64,000 nucleotides of DNA, from assembly GCF_009831575.1 (NCBI RefSeq), contig NZ_WUUT01000005.1:62001-126000 (forward strand), read 5' to 3'. Below the pieces are notes generated by a model that did no database searches, was not told the origin of the DNA, and worked only from the letters and a program-made list of their open reading frames with translations. The position numbers and the translations under genes were made by a program. This stretch comes from Halovenus carboxidivorans. Lineage in GTDB: Archaea; Halobacteriota; Halobacteria; Halobacteriales; Haloarculaceae. Below, piece after piece: positions 26,789-35,364 of the stretch (position 1 is its first letter; the number at the start of each line of letters is the position of its first letter).

Positions 26789-27001
26789 TCAGTCGTAGAG
26801 ATGGACGGCGGCGACGGCGATGCCGGAGGCCAACAGCGCGACCGTGAGGAAGACTCCGGAGAGCAGTTGCAGTGTCTCGTCGTGCTCCGCGAACGACATG
26901 TACGAGCTACCGGCCATGGCAATCGCGCCGAGGGCACCGATTGCACCGAACGTTAACACGAGTCCTTTGCCGAGATCGGAACTCTGCGTCGTCTCTGCCA
27001 T
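26789..27001 (-). CDS. Small two-helix membrane protein
   Basis: A 70-residue protein with two hydrophobic helices (VLTFGAIGALGAIAMAGSSY and LSGVFLTVALLASGIAVAAV) and a short acidic loop between them. No family motif. Haloarchaeal genomes contain many such short membrane proteins of unknown function. Confidence 0.65.
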   Translation of the reverse strand: MAETTQSSDLGKGLVLTFGAIGALGAIAMAGSSYMSFAEHDETLQLLSGVFLTVALLASGIAVAAVHLYD

Positions 27002-27043
27002 ATCGGTGCTTTTCGCGGTCGGTACTTAACGAATGCGATTGCC

Positions 27044-27475
27044 CTACCGGCCCAGCCACCAGCCGGCGGCCACCCGCCAGGGAGTGATGAACACCGCGCC
27101 GAAGACGATGTTCACGAGCAGGAAGGTCAGCGGTGCGTTGCCGGGGACGAGGCTCGTCGAGCGGATCAGCCCGGCGATCAGTGCCGCTCCCGTCCAGACG
27201 ACGAGCACCGTTGGGACCAGTCGCTTGAGATTCCGGACCGTACTCGGGACGAACAACCCCGCTGGGACCGCTACCACCAGCCATCCGACGACGGCTGGCA
27301 TCGTGATCAGGACGGTCCGGGCCGGTGCCTCCCAGAAGACGTAGCCGTGGGAGATCTGTCCCGTCGCGATGAACGCGAACAGGACGAGCAGATCCCCGAG
27401 CAGGACGGCAGCCATCGACGACGATGTCGGGAGCTTGGCGCGGAGCAGCGGTCGCATCTGTTGTCCGTAACTCAT
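27044..27475 (-). CDS. DUF3054 family membrane protein
   Basis: A 143-residue protein with four membrane helices matching the DUF3054 pattern, including VLLGDLLVLFAFIATGQISHG in the first helix and WWLGR at the end. The function of the family is not established. It ends 42 bases upstream of the small two-helix protein gene, on the same strand. Confidence 0.78.
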   Translation of the reverse strand: MSYGQQMRPLLRAKLPTSSSMAAVLLGDLLVLFAFIATGQISHGYVFWEAPARTVLITMPAVVGWLVVAVPAGLFVPSTVRNLKRLVPTVLVVWTGAALIAGLIRSTSLVPGNAPLTFLLVNIVFGAVFITPWRVAAGWWLGR

Positions 27476-27566
27476 TGTTTGTGGTTATCTACGGGTCAGT
27501 TCGGCCTGTTTACGCTTTTATGTATCGCTCCCGGTGCGCTGACCGACAGCCGCCTGTCCCGAGTGC

Positions 27567-27986
27567 TCAGACTACGCTGCCGATCCGGTCGACCGGCATC
27601 ACCGAGTAATCGATCGACAGCGTGTCCTGGGTGGCACGGATCTTCCCGACGAACGTAGAGATGTTGTCGAGAGTCCCTTCCAGGATGAACAACTCCATGC
27701 AGTAGTGGTTGCCGACGTGGTTGTGGACGTGAGAGGTGACGAGGTGGTCGTACTCGTGGCGGAGATGCATCATCTTCTGTTCGACATCCGTCGACTCGAA
27801 GTCGAACAGTACCGTCACGACGCCCATCAGATCCCGGTCCTCGAGCTGTTTGTCCTCGAACTCCGTCAGCAGGTTCCGCGAGGCCTCCCGGACGACTTCG
27901 CTTCGCCCGGTGTAGCCGTGTTCCTCGGCGAAGGTATCTAGCCGTTCTAACAGCTCGTCCGGCATCGAGACACTGACAACTGTCAT
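27567..27986 (-). CDS. nikR: NikR-type nickel-responsive regulator
   Basis: Ribbon-helix-helix regulator of 139 residues. N-terminal RHH domain ([29 protein letters not shown]) and C-terminal ACT-like metal domain. The square-planar nickel ligands are kept as H-x-H-x5-C: His88, His90, Cys96, with His77 or His81 as the partner from the other subunit. No nickel transporter or urease gene is in the window, so its targets are elsewhere. Metal identity is inferred from the ligand pattern. Confidence 0.85.
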   Translation of the reverse strand: MTVVSVSMPDELLERLDTFAEEHGYTGRSEVVREASRNLLTEFEDKQLEDRDLMGVVTVLFDFESTDVEQKMMHLRHEYDHLVTSHVHNHVGNHYCMELFILEGTLDNISTFVGKIRATQDTLSIDYSVMPVDRIGSVV

Positions 27987-28056
27987 ATATTAACTCCCGG
28001 CCCCGCGGTAGTAGAATCTTATTATCACAGGGCTGGAAGTTCGCAACACGGGCGGC

Positions 28057-28896
28057 TCAGAGCCGGTCGGCGGCGGTGCCGAGGCTCAGTGCCGCTCCGA
28101 GCACGAACAGGACGGCACCGATTCCGACACTCGCCGTCTCGGAGACGATGACGGGATACGCGCTCACCTGCCCCGAGAGGGCGACGAGCACGCCGAGGGT
28201 GACGAAGAGGATGCCGCCGACTCCGAGCAGTGTTCCCCCGATGACGCCGAATCGCCCGGTCGTCTCCTGCTTTTGCAGCGCGACCTCGAACTGGCTCTCG
28301 ACGGTATCGCTGACGTTGTTTTCGAGCGCCTGGATCCGCTCGCCGACGACCTTCTCGATACGGTCGACGCGGCCGTCCAGCGACTCCGCGACCCGGTCGT
28401 CGACGTAGGTTTCGAGCACCTGCTCCTTGTCTTCGAGTTCGCTCGCCCGCCGTTCGAGGGCGCTTTCCTCCTGTTCGATGGCCGTCTCTCGCTCGTCGAG
28501 GTCGGCGGCCCGCTGTTCGAGTTCGGCCTCCCACTCGTCGAGGTCGGCCTGCCGTCCCTGGAGGCGTTCCTCGAACTCCCGGAGTTCCTCCTCGCGTTCG
28601 TCGAGATCGGCCTCGCGCTGGTCGAGTTCGGACCGCAACTGGTCGAGCCCCCGCTCTCGCTCGTCGAGCCGTCGCTCTCGCGTCGCGAGTTCCTCTTCAC
28701 GGGTCTGGGGCGTGCTCTCCTCCGGTGCCTCCTCCCGTTGCTCGCTTTCGGCCGACGGTTCGTCCGGTCCCTCGGTCGTCTCCGACTCGGGTTGGACGGT
28801 CTCGTCGGCCGCCGTATCCTCCTCCGTGTCAGGTGTGTCGTCGGCCTGTTCGGGAGCTGTGAGGTCACCAGCCTGTGATTCTCCGTCATTACTCAT
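28057..28896 (-). CDS. Coiled-coil protein with C-terminal membrane helices
   Basis: A 279-residue acidic protein. Residues 1-75 are disordered and rich in Glu/Asp/Ser/Thr. Residues about 80-190 form a long coiled coil built of seven-residue units of the type LDERE-x-x, repeated at least twelve times with little divergence. Two hydrophobic helices near the end (GGTLLGVGGILFVTLGVLVALSG-type and VSETASVGIGAVLFVLGAAL) anchor it. A start seven codons upstream exists; ATG 28896 is preferred. No family recognised; likely structural or a membrane spacer. Confidence 0.7.
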   Translation of the reverse strand: MSNDGESQAGDLTAPEQADDTPDTEEDTAADETVQPESETTEGPDEPSAESEQREEAPEESTPQTREEELATRERRLDERERGLDQLRSELDQREADLDEREEELREFEERLQGRQADLDEWEAELEQRAADLDERETAIEQEESALERRASELEDKEQVLETYVDDRVAESLDGRVDRIEKVVGERIQALENNVSDTVESQFEVALQKQETTGRFGVIGGTLLGVGGILFVTLGVLVALSGQVSAYPVIVSETASVGIGAVLFVLGAALSLGTAADRL

Positions 28897-28965
28897 ACGT
28901 ACCCAACCTGTTCGCACCCCGTCACGTAACTCTTTGGGGTCAATGAAACGAAAAGAGCGAAACGG

Positions 28966-29202
28966 TTACTCCTCGGGCGTCCGGGTCGTCAGTTCCACGG
29001 CGTGGATATCCGTCGTCATGTGGTCGTCGAGGGCCTCGTAGACCATGTCGTGCTGGTCGACGAGTGACTTCCCCTCGAACGCCGGGGAGACGACAGTCGC
29101 GGCGAGATGGTCGTCGTCGTCGACGCCGCGGGGCTGGCCGACCTCCGCGGTCGCGTCAGGAATGTTCGATTCGATGACCTCTTCGACTTCTTCTGGTGTC
29201 AT
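28966..29202 (-). CDS. BolA family protein
   Basis: A 78-residue protein with the BolA fold pattern: MTPEEVEEVIESNIPDATAEV, then LAATVVSPAFEGKSLVDQHDMV with the conserved FxGKSLVDQH. BolA partners with monothiol glutaredoxins in iron-sulfur handling in other organisms; no glutaredoxin gene is adjacent. The chosen ATG at 29202 removes a 19-residue upstream extension that does not resemble BolA. Confidence 0.85.
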   Translation of the reverse strand: MTPEEVEEVIESNIPDATAEVGQPRGVDDDDHLAATVVSPAFEGKSLVDQHDMVYEALDDHMTTDIHAVELTTRTPEE

Positions 29203-29287
29203 ATCCGAACGAACGTGTTCGAGGCGAAAAAGTATCTCGGGTCGCCGGGACCGAACCACTCACAAGGAATGACGACGATGTGTCAGT

Positions 29288-31150
29288 ATGCTCGCCGGCG
29301 TCGGCCCGGTCCGGATCGGAATCGTCACGGCGCTGTTCGTCGCGTTCGGCTATCTCTGGCTGCTCTCCGGCCGCGGAGTCTGGTACGACCGACTCTCCGA
29401 ACGGTTCATCTTCGGCGTGCCGTGGGGGACTGTGCTCTGTATCGCCGGCGTCGTCGGGTTCTATCTGAGCGCACAGAGCGGGTTCACACACTGGAACTCC
29501 CCTGTAACGCTCCCGTTTCGTAGTTGGTCCTATCTGTATCCGCTGGGGCTTCTCACCTCGGGGTTCGCACACGCCGGTCCAGGACACTTGATGGGAAACA
29601 TGATCGGAACGCTCGTCCTCGCCCCGATTGTCGAGTACGCGTGGGGACACTACCCCCCGCAGGACTCGAACGACGAGTACGAGTATCCGCCGCCGGCCGA
29701 GATTGACGGCCCACGAGACTCGTCGCCGGGGACCGTGTCGCGATGGCACACCCCCTGGGTCCGGGCGCTGGTGATCTTTCCCGCTATCGTCGCCGTCGTC
29801 TCGCTGGTGACCTCAGTGCTGGCCTTCGGCTGGTCGCTCGGGTTTTCCGGGACGGTCTACGCCTTCGGCGGGTTCGCGGTCGTCTACTTCCCCGTCGCGG
29901 CGGTCATCGCGATGGTCGGGTTCACCGGCACCGCAGTCCTCGTCAACACGCTGCTCGATCCAGTAGTCAGGGCGACCGCCGAAGCGGGGTCGGGTGGCCC
30001 GCCGTCCTGGTGGGGGGTCAACGTCCAGGCACACCTGCTCGGATTCCTGCTCGGCGTCCTCCTCGCGCTCGTGTTGTTGCACCGTCGAAACGAGTCGCGT
30101 CGTCCCGCGCTCGTCTTCTTCGCGACACTGCTGTTCGGTCTCTCTCGGCAGCTATACGTCTTCGCAGATTCGCCCGAGGAGGACGTTTTTCTCCAGTTAC
30201 GGGGGGTCGGTGTCATCTTCGTGCTCGGGCTGAGCGTACTCGTCACGGCGGCGGTGGCGGCCGACGAATCGCCGCTCCCGGACCGCGTGAGCGAGATTTC
30301 CTGGGTGCCGAGGATGCGACTGGTGTCGGTGCTCTGGATCGGATCGGTCGCGGTGTTGATCTGGGCGGCCTGGTCGGGGACGTTCAGCAGGGGATCAGTA
30401 CCCCCGTTCGGGATCGGAACAATCCCGGTGCTTTTGATACTGCTGCTCTATCCGTTCTTTCCGTCGCACCGGCCGTCCCGGATCGGAACCCAACTCACCC
30501 GACGCGACCTGTTCGTGTTCTCGCTCGCCTTCGTCGTCGCGGTAGTCGCCCTCCCGAGCATCGTCACCAACAACGCGCGGATGGCCGAGGATCCGGTCCC
30601 GGACGGCGAGAGCATCACGGTCGACGGATACGAGGTCACCTACGCTGAGGGAACGAGACACGGACGGATCGGGACAGAGGAGAGCGGCCTCATCGTCGTC
30701 AACGAACAGCGCCAGATATGGATCGCCGCCGCCGGCAAGAGCGACCTCAAAAACAGCGGGACAGTGACCGTTCCGGTCGGCGGGATCGGGTGGCGCGAGA
30801 CCGTCACCGCGACGCGACGAGGCTGGAACGTCGTCGGGAACGACTCCGCGTACACCGTGGAAGTGAGCCACGGCGACGAGACGGTCCAGGCGTTCCGCTC
30901 CGGGCGGTCGACGGCCCGCGCGGAGATTGCGAACAAGACCGTCGCCGTCGAACCCGGCGACGGGCAGTTCAGGTTGAACGTGACGCGCGGAGATACCGTT
31001 CTCGGCACGACAGCAATCCCGGCGGTAAACGACTCGGCCCGCGTCGGGTCGCTCAGTTTCGAGACCGAACGAACCGACGGGACGCCCTCGGTGTTCGCAC
31101 GGGAAGACGGAACGCGAGTGCTGATCGCCAAGCAGGAGCGCGGGGGCTGA
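29288..31150 (+). CDS. Rhomboid-family membrane serine protease with C-terminal beta domain
   Basis: Intramembrane protease of 620 residues. GPGHLMGNM at 97-105 gives the conserved HxxxN-like loop, GFSGTVYAF places the catalytic Ser187, and the partner His249 is in VNVQAHLLGF. About ten membrane helices cover residues 1-420; rhomboid cores have six to seven, so extra helices lie behind (residues 255-420). Residues 430-620 are a beta-rich region with Ig-like features and no catalytic motif. Substrate unknown. Converges with the TrkA-N gene, two bases apart. Confidence 0.85.
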   Translation: MLAGVGPVRIGIVTALFVAFGYLWLLSGRGVWYDRLSERFIFGVPWGTVLCIAGVVGFYLSAQSGFTHWNSPVTLPFRSWSYLYPLGLLTSGFAHAGPGHLMGNMIGTLVLAPIVEYAWGHYPPQDSNDEYEYPPPAEIDGPRDSSPGTVSRWHTPWVRALVIFPAIVAVVSLVTSVLAFGWSLGFSGTVYAFGGFAVVYFPVAAVIAMVGFTGTAVLVNTLLDPVVRATAEAGSGGPPSWWGVNVQAHLLGFLLGVLLALVLLHRRNESRRPALVFFATLLFGLSRQLYVFADSPEEDVFLQLRGVGVIFVLGLSVLVTAAVAADESPLPDRVSEISWVPRMRLVSVLWIGSVAVLIWAAWSGTFSRGSVPPFGIGTIPVLLILLLYPFFPSHRPSRIGTQLTRRDLFVFSLAFVVAVVALPSIVTNNARMAEDPVPDGESITVDGYEVTYAEGTRHGRIGTEESGLIVVNEQRQIWIAAAGKSDLKNSGTVTVPVGGIGWRETVTATRRGWNVVGNDSAYTVEVSHGDETVQAFRSGRSTARAEIANKTVAVEPGDGQFRLNVTRGDTVLGTTAIPAVNDSARVGSLSFETERTDGTPSVFAREDGTRVLIAKQERGG

Positions 31151-31152
31151 GA

Positions 31153-31569
31153 TCAGCTAATCGGTTCGGATATCTGCTCGACCGTCCGCTCCGCGGCCAG
31201 CGCCGCCGGATAGACGACGTGGTCGACGTGGTTGAGGTGAGCGTACGCTTCCTGACCGTCGTCGTCGATTCGAAGGTGGGTCTCGGCCTGCGGCGCGAGT
31301 TCCCGGGCCAACTCACAGACGAGGAGGTTCGTCTCCACGTCGTCGGTCAGCGCCGCAACGATGTCTGCCGTCTCCGAGTTTGCTTCCTGCAGCACCTCCA
31401 TGTCCGTCCCGTCTCCCTCGATGATCCGGCCGGCGAGCGGATCCGGAAACCGTTCGCACATCTCCTCGTCTTTCTCGATGACCGTTACCATGAAGCCGTC
31501 GTCCATGAGTTTCGCGGCGCTGTGTCGGCCGACGCGCCCACCACCGACGATGATGATCTGTCTGAGCAT
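31153..31569 (-). CDS. TrkA-N (RCK N-terminal) NAD-binding domain protein
   Basis: A 138-residue single-domain protein: IIIVGGGRVGRHSAAKL (residues 4-20) is the dinucleotide-binding loop, EKDEE the acidic strand end, and GDGTDMEVLQEA the typical RCK segment. It has no RCK C-terminal domain, and no TrkH or ion channel is nearby. The start is ATG 31569; the frame extends 22 codons further upstream with no sense as coding. Likely regulates a potassium transporter encoded elsewhere. Confidence 0.83.
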   Translation of the reverse strand: MLRQIIIVGGGRVGRHSAAKLMDDGFMVTVIEKDEEMCERFPDPLAGRIIEGDGTDMEVLQEANSETADIVAALTDDVETNLLVCELARELAPQAETHLRIDDDGQEAYAHLNHVDHVVYPAALAAERTVEQISEPIS

Positions 31570-31747
31570 TCGTGCTCTCTCGTACGCGACAAATGGATAA
31601 ACAGATAGGTGTCGCCCTAGAAATTGCCTGTACAATCACAAAAGTCTGAAAATCGAATACGAACCAAGATTCTAAGGGCGAAATAGTGTACAGTTCGAGA
31701 TCTCGTCACCGAAAAAGTGTATAACTTCGATAGGTAACGAAAAATCG

Positions 31748-33466
31748 CTACAGAACGGTCCCGTGTTTCTTGTCGGGCAGGTCCTTGTCGACGTCCTCGT
31801 AGAACGCGAATCGGTTGGTCAGTTCGGTTCGGAGCGTGCTCGGCGGGACAATCTCGTCGATGACAACCTCGCTGGCCATCCGGTGTACGTCGATGTCCTC
31901 GCGGTACTCCTCGCGGAGTTGTTGCTCTTTCCGCTCGCGCTCGTCGGGATCGTCGATCTCTGCGAGTTTGTTCGCGTACACCGCGTTGATCGCCGCCTCC
32001 GGTCCCATGATGGCTATCTCGCCGGAGGGCAGCGCAATCGTCGACTCGGGCTGGTAGGCGGGGCCTGCCATCGCGTAGACACCCGCGCCGTAGGCCTTCC
32101 GGACGATCACGGACTGGATCGGAACTGTCGCAGAGGAGGTGGCGTAGATCATCCGTTTGCCCTGTTCGAGAATGCCCTCCTTCTCGACGGCGGAGCCAGC
32201 CATGAACCCGGGCGTGTCACAGAGATACAACAGCGGGACGTTGTAGGCGTCACAGGTCCAGATGAACTGCGCGGCCTTCTCGGCCGCGTCGGGGAAGATC
32301 GCACCCGCACGGTTGGCCGGCTGATTGGCGACGATCCCGACCGGTCGGCCGTCGATCCGCGCGAACGCGGTGATGATCTCGCTGCCGTACTCCGGCCGGA
32401 GTTCGAGCACCGAGTCGGCGTCGACGACTCGCTCGATCACGTCGCGCATGTCGTAGCCCTTGTTCGGGGACTGCGGAACGACCGAGTCGATTCCGTCCGG
32501 GGACTTCGCCGGCCCGACGGGGTCGCTCCGGGGTGGCGCGTGGTCGCTGTTCCGAGGCAGATAGCTCAGCAACTGCGCGACCAGTTCCCGAGCGTGCTCC
32601 TCGTCCTCGGCGATCAGGTCGGCGCTTCCCGAGACGCTGGTGTGCATCTCCGCCCCGCCTAGCTCCTGCATATCGATCTCCTCGCCGGTGACCATCTCCA
32701 CCATCCGCGGGGAGGCGATCGCCATCGCGCTCACGTCCCGCACCATGATCGTGAAGTCGGCGAAAATCGGCGTGTAGGCGGCCCCGGCGATACAGGGGCC
32801 GTAGAGGACACAGATCTGCGGGACTCGACCGGAGAGCATCGAGTGGTTGTAGTAGTACTTGCCGATCCCCTCGCGGTTGGCGAAAAAGCCGGTCTGCTGG
32901 TCGATTCGCCCGCCGGAGGAGTCCATCAGATACAGCACCGGACGGCCGGTCTTGAGCGCGCGGTGTTGCATCCGGAGAAACTTCTCGACGCCTTTCTCGG
33001 CCATCGAGCCGGCTTTGACCGAGAAGTCGTTGGCCATGAAGTGAACGTCCCGCCCCTCGAACTCCGCCGCGCCGGTGATCAGGCCGTCCGCGGGCAGTCG
33101 CTCCTCGGCGTCGAACTCCGCGAACTTGCCGTCCTCGAAGGCGAGTCCGTCTTCCCCGAACCACAGGTCCAGACGGTCTCGGACGAACAGTTTACCCTGC
33201 TCTTCGAGCCGTTTTCGGTACTTCTCCGGACCGCCCCGTTCGATGTCTTCGATCTCCTTCCACAGGTTCCGCTCGCGGTCGGTCGGGCCGAGGTCGTCGG
33301 TCTCGGGGGCGCTGGCCCCGTTCGTGCTCGCCCGTTCGACGGTCGCCAGCGGAGTGTCCCCGCCGCGGGCGTACACCTCGATGTCGTCTTCGAGGTGCTG
33401 TGCGAGCGCCTTTGCGATGATCTGTGCGTCCTGCTCGGTCGTCTCCGGCTGTACGCGTATCTTCAT
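31748..33466 (-). CDS. Acyl-CoA carboxylase beta (carboxyltransferase) subunit
   Basis: Carboxyltransferase subunit of propionyl-CoA/acetyl-CoA/3-methylcrotonyl-CoA-type biotin carboxylases, 572 residues. The crotonase-type pair of domains is clear: FMANDFSVKAGSMAEKGVEKF, then SGGRIDQQTGFFANREG in the first half, and NQPANRAGAIFPDAAEKAAQF, DTPGFMAGSAVEKEG in the second. An N-terminal extension of about 60 residues (MKIRVQPETTEQDAQIIAKA...) precedes the usual start and looks like a short epsilon-type or partner segment. Start ATG 33466 overlaps the upstream gene stop by one base (TGATG). No biotin carboxylase or biotin carrier gene is in the window. Confidence 0.93.
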   Translation of the reverse strand: MKIRVQPETTEQDAQIIAKALAQHLEDDIEVYARGGDTPLATVERASTNGASAPETDDLGPTDRERNLWKEIEDIERGGPEKYRKRLEEQGKLFVRDRLDLWFGEDGLAFEDGKFAEFDAEERLPADGLITGAAEFEGRDVHFMANDFSVKAGSMAEKGVEKFLRMQHRALKTGRPVLYLMDSSGGRIDQQTGFFANREGIGKYYYNHSMLSGRVPQICVLYGPCIAGAAYTPIFADFTIMVRDVSAMAIASPRMVEMVTGEEIDMQELGGAEMHTSVSGSADLIAEDEEHARELVAQLLSYLPRNSDHAPPRSDPVGPAKSPDGIDSVVPQSPNKGYDMRDVIERVVDADSVLELRPEYGSEIITAFARIDGRPVGIVANQPANRAGAIFPDAAEKAAQFIWTCDAYNVPLLYLCDTPGFMAGSAVEKEGILEQGKRMIYATSSATVPIQSVIVRKAYGAGVYAMAGPAYQPESTIALPSGEIAIMGPEAAINAVYANKLAEIDDPDERERKEQQLREEYREDIDVHRMASEVVIDEIVPPSTLRTELTNRFAFYEDVDKDLPDKKHGTVL

Positions 33467-34632
33467 CAGTAGGACTTGGGGAAGCCGATCTGCTGGCTGA
33501 TGTGGTTGTACGCCATCTGCTGGGTCACGGGGGCGAGGCGGGTGAGGTTGATCTCGCGCCACCACCGCTCGACATCGTACTCCTTTGCGTAGCCCCACCC
33601 GCCGAAGGCCTGCATCGACTGTTTGACCGCCTCGATCCCCGCCTCGACGGCGGTGGCCTTGGCGACGTTGGTCTCGTACGCACAGTCCTCGCCGTTGTCG
33701 AACTTCCAGGCAGCCTTCTCTCGCATCACCGACGCCGTCTCCATGCGCGCGTATGCTTTCGTTATCGGGAACGAGACGCCCTGGTGTTCGCCGACGGGAC
33801 GGCCGAACACCTCGCGGTCGTTCGCGTACTCGATTGCGGCGTCGGCCGCCAGTGTTCCGATTCCGGTTCCCGCGGCGGCGAACCCGATCCGCTCGGGGTT
33901 GATCATGTGGACCAGCGGCTCCCACCCACCATCTTCTTCCCCCAGCAAGTTCTCCTCGGGTACGCGCACGTCGTCGATGAACACCTCACAGGAGTTCGAG
34001 TAGTTGATCCCGTGTTTCTCGATTGGCGAGGTCTCGATACCGGGGTCGTCCATGTCGACGACGAACAGCGAGATGCCGTCGGTCCCGCGCTCGACCTCGG
34101 ATTTCGGCGTCGTGCGGGTGACGAGAATCATGTTGTCAGCGATGTCGGAGAAGGTGATCCACGCCTTCTCGCCGTTGAGGACGAACTCGTCGCCGTCGCG
34201 CTCTGCGTGCGTTGCCACGTTGAGCGTGTTCGTTCCGGCCTCCGGTTCCGTGATTCCGATCGAGAAGTTCCGGTTGCCGGCGGCGATGTCCGGCAGGTAG
34301 CGCTCCCGCTGTTCTGGAGTGCCGTAATCGCGGATGCCGAGCGCCGCCATCCCCCCGGTGAGGACGAGATACCACGTGCCGGCCATCCCGCAGCCCTCGG
34401 CACAGAGCGTCTCCATCGCCACCCCCATCTCCTGCATCCCCATACCGGCACCGTCGTACTCCTCGGGAACGAGCAGCCCGTGGAAGTCGGCCGCCGCGAG
34501 TTCGTCCCAGAAGTCGGCCGCGAACTCCCCTTTCTGCTCTTTCTCTCGCCAGTACTCCGGTCCGTACTCCCCCGCAATCTCGGTCGCAGTCGACTGGATC
34601 AGGCTGTGGGTCTCCTCGGTCGCAAAATCCAT
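33466..34632 (-). CDS. Acyl-CoA dehydrogenase
   Basis: FAD acyl-CoA dehydrogenase, 388 residues. Features: ITEPEAGTNTLNVATHAERDG-type central domain start, LNGEKAWITFSDIAD (FAD-binding), FGGWGYAKEYDVERWWREINL at the C-terminal end, ending with KSY. It is coupled by a one-base TGATG overlap to the carboxylase beta subunit, suggesting a shared pathway such as branched-chain acyl-CoA or methylcrotonyl-CoA breakdown. ATG 34632 begins MDFATEETHSL; a longer upstream start is not supported. Confidence 0.93.
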   Translation of the reverse strand: MDFATEETHSLIQSTATEIAGEYGPEYWREKEQKGEFAADFWDELAAADFHGLLVPEEYDGAGMGMQEMGVAMETLCAEGCGMAGTWYLVLTGGMAALGIRDYGTPEQRERYLPDIAAGNRNFSIGITEPEAGTNTLNVATHAERDGDEFVLNGEKAWITFSDIADNMILVTRTTPKSEVERGTDGISLFVVDMDDPGIETSPIEKHGINYSNSCEVFIDDVRVPEENLLGEEDGGWEPLVHMINPERIGFAAAGTGIGTLAADAAIEYANDREVFGRPVGEHQGVSFPITKAYARMETASVMREKAAWKFDNGEDCAYETNVAKATAVEAGIEAVKQSMQAFGGWGYAKEYDVERWWREINLTRLAPVTQQMAYNHISQQIGFPKSY

Positions 34633-34729
34633 ACGTAGTGGTATGTGAGTCCGTCTCTTAGTAGTTGGTGTCAACGGGTGAACTGTCGAGCCGATATCCT
34701 CAAACGCCTGGGCGTCCTCCGTCGATACG

Positions 34730-35359
34730 ATGATGCTTCCGGTCCATGCCCTCGTCGGCATGGTACTCATGATCCCCGTCGGCGCCGTCGCGCCGGAGTT
34801 CGCCGGTGTTGCGCTCTGGGGCGGACTGGTCGGCGGGGTGGTCCCCGACCTCGATATGGTCGTTGCACACCGGAAAACGCTCCATTTCCCGACCTACTAC
34901 TCCGTGCTGGCCGGCGGATCGGTCGTCCTTGCCCTCCTCGTTCCGACGGCGCTGACGGTAGCCGCGATGGCGGCCCTCGTCGGCGCGGCCGTCCACAGCG
35001 TCATGGATATCCTCGGCGGAGGGCTCTCACTTCGGCCGTGGGAAGCCACGTCCGACCGCGCCGTCTACGATCACTACCGCCAGCACTGGTACGCACCCAA
35101 GCGGTGGGTGCGCTACGACGGCTCCCCCGAAGGACTGGTGCTGACGCTGCTGCTCGGCGCGGTGCTGTGGACAGTCGTCGACGGAGCGTTGCGGTGGCCC
35201 GTCGTCGCGTCTGTCGTCGTCGCCGTCGTCTACACCGCCGTCCGGCGGCGCCTCCCCACGCTCGGCCAGCAGGTCGTCCAGCGAGTGCTCGAACCGCTCC
35301 TGCCGAATCGGTTGCTCCGGTATCTGCCTGCGCATTTATTGTCCGACCGGGACACCTAA
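34730..35359 (+). CDS. Membrane-bound metal-dependent hydrolase-like protein (YdjM/DUF457 type)
   Basis: A 209-residue membrane protein with conserved histidines and aspartates at helix ends: PVHALVG at the start, GGVVPDLDMVVAHRKTLHFP in the first third, and GAAVHSVMDILGGG near residue 90. This arrangement matches the LexA-binding, inner membrane-associated YdjM/DUF457 proteins. The catalytic nature is by family resemblance only. Followed after 5 bases by the next gene. Confidence 0.7.
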   Translation: MMLPVHALVGMVLMIPVGAVAPEFAGVALWGGLVGGVVPDLDMVVAHRKTLHFPTYYSVLAGGSVVLALLVPTALTVAAMAALVGAAVHSVMDILGGGLSLRPWEATSDRAVYDHYRQHWYAPKRWVRYDGSPEGLVLTLLLGAVLWTVVDGALRWPVVASVVVAVVYTAVRRRLPTLGQQVVQRVLEPLLPNRLLRYLPAHLLSDRDT

Positions 35360-35364
35360 CCCAC

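Noticed and set aside
33467-33925. Upstream extension of the carboxylase frame into the acyl-CoA dehydrogenase gene
   Set aside because: The extra sequence is the dehydrogenase read in another frame; the true start ATG 33466 gives a normal N terminus and a TGATG coupling.
34645-35364. 240-codon upstream extension of the UPF0104 gene
   Set aside because: It overlaps the DUF457-like gene in another frame and is Arg-rich; GTG 35365 is the plausible start.
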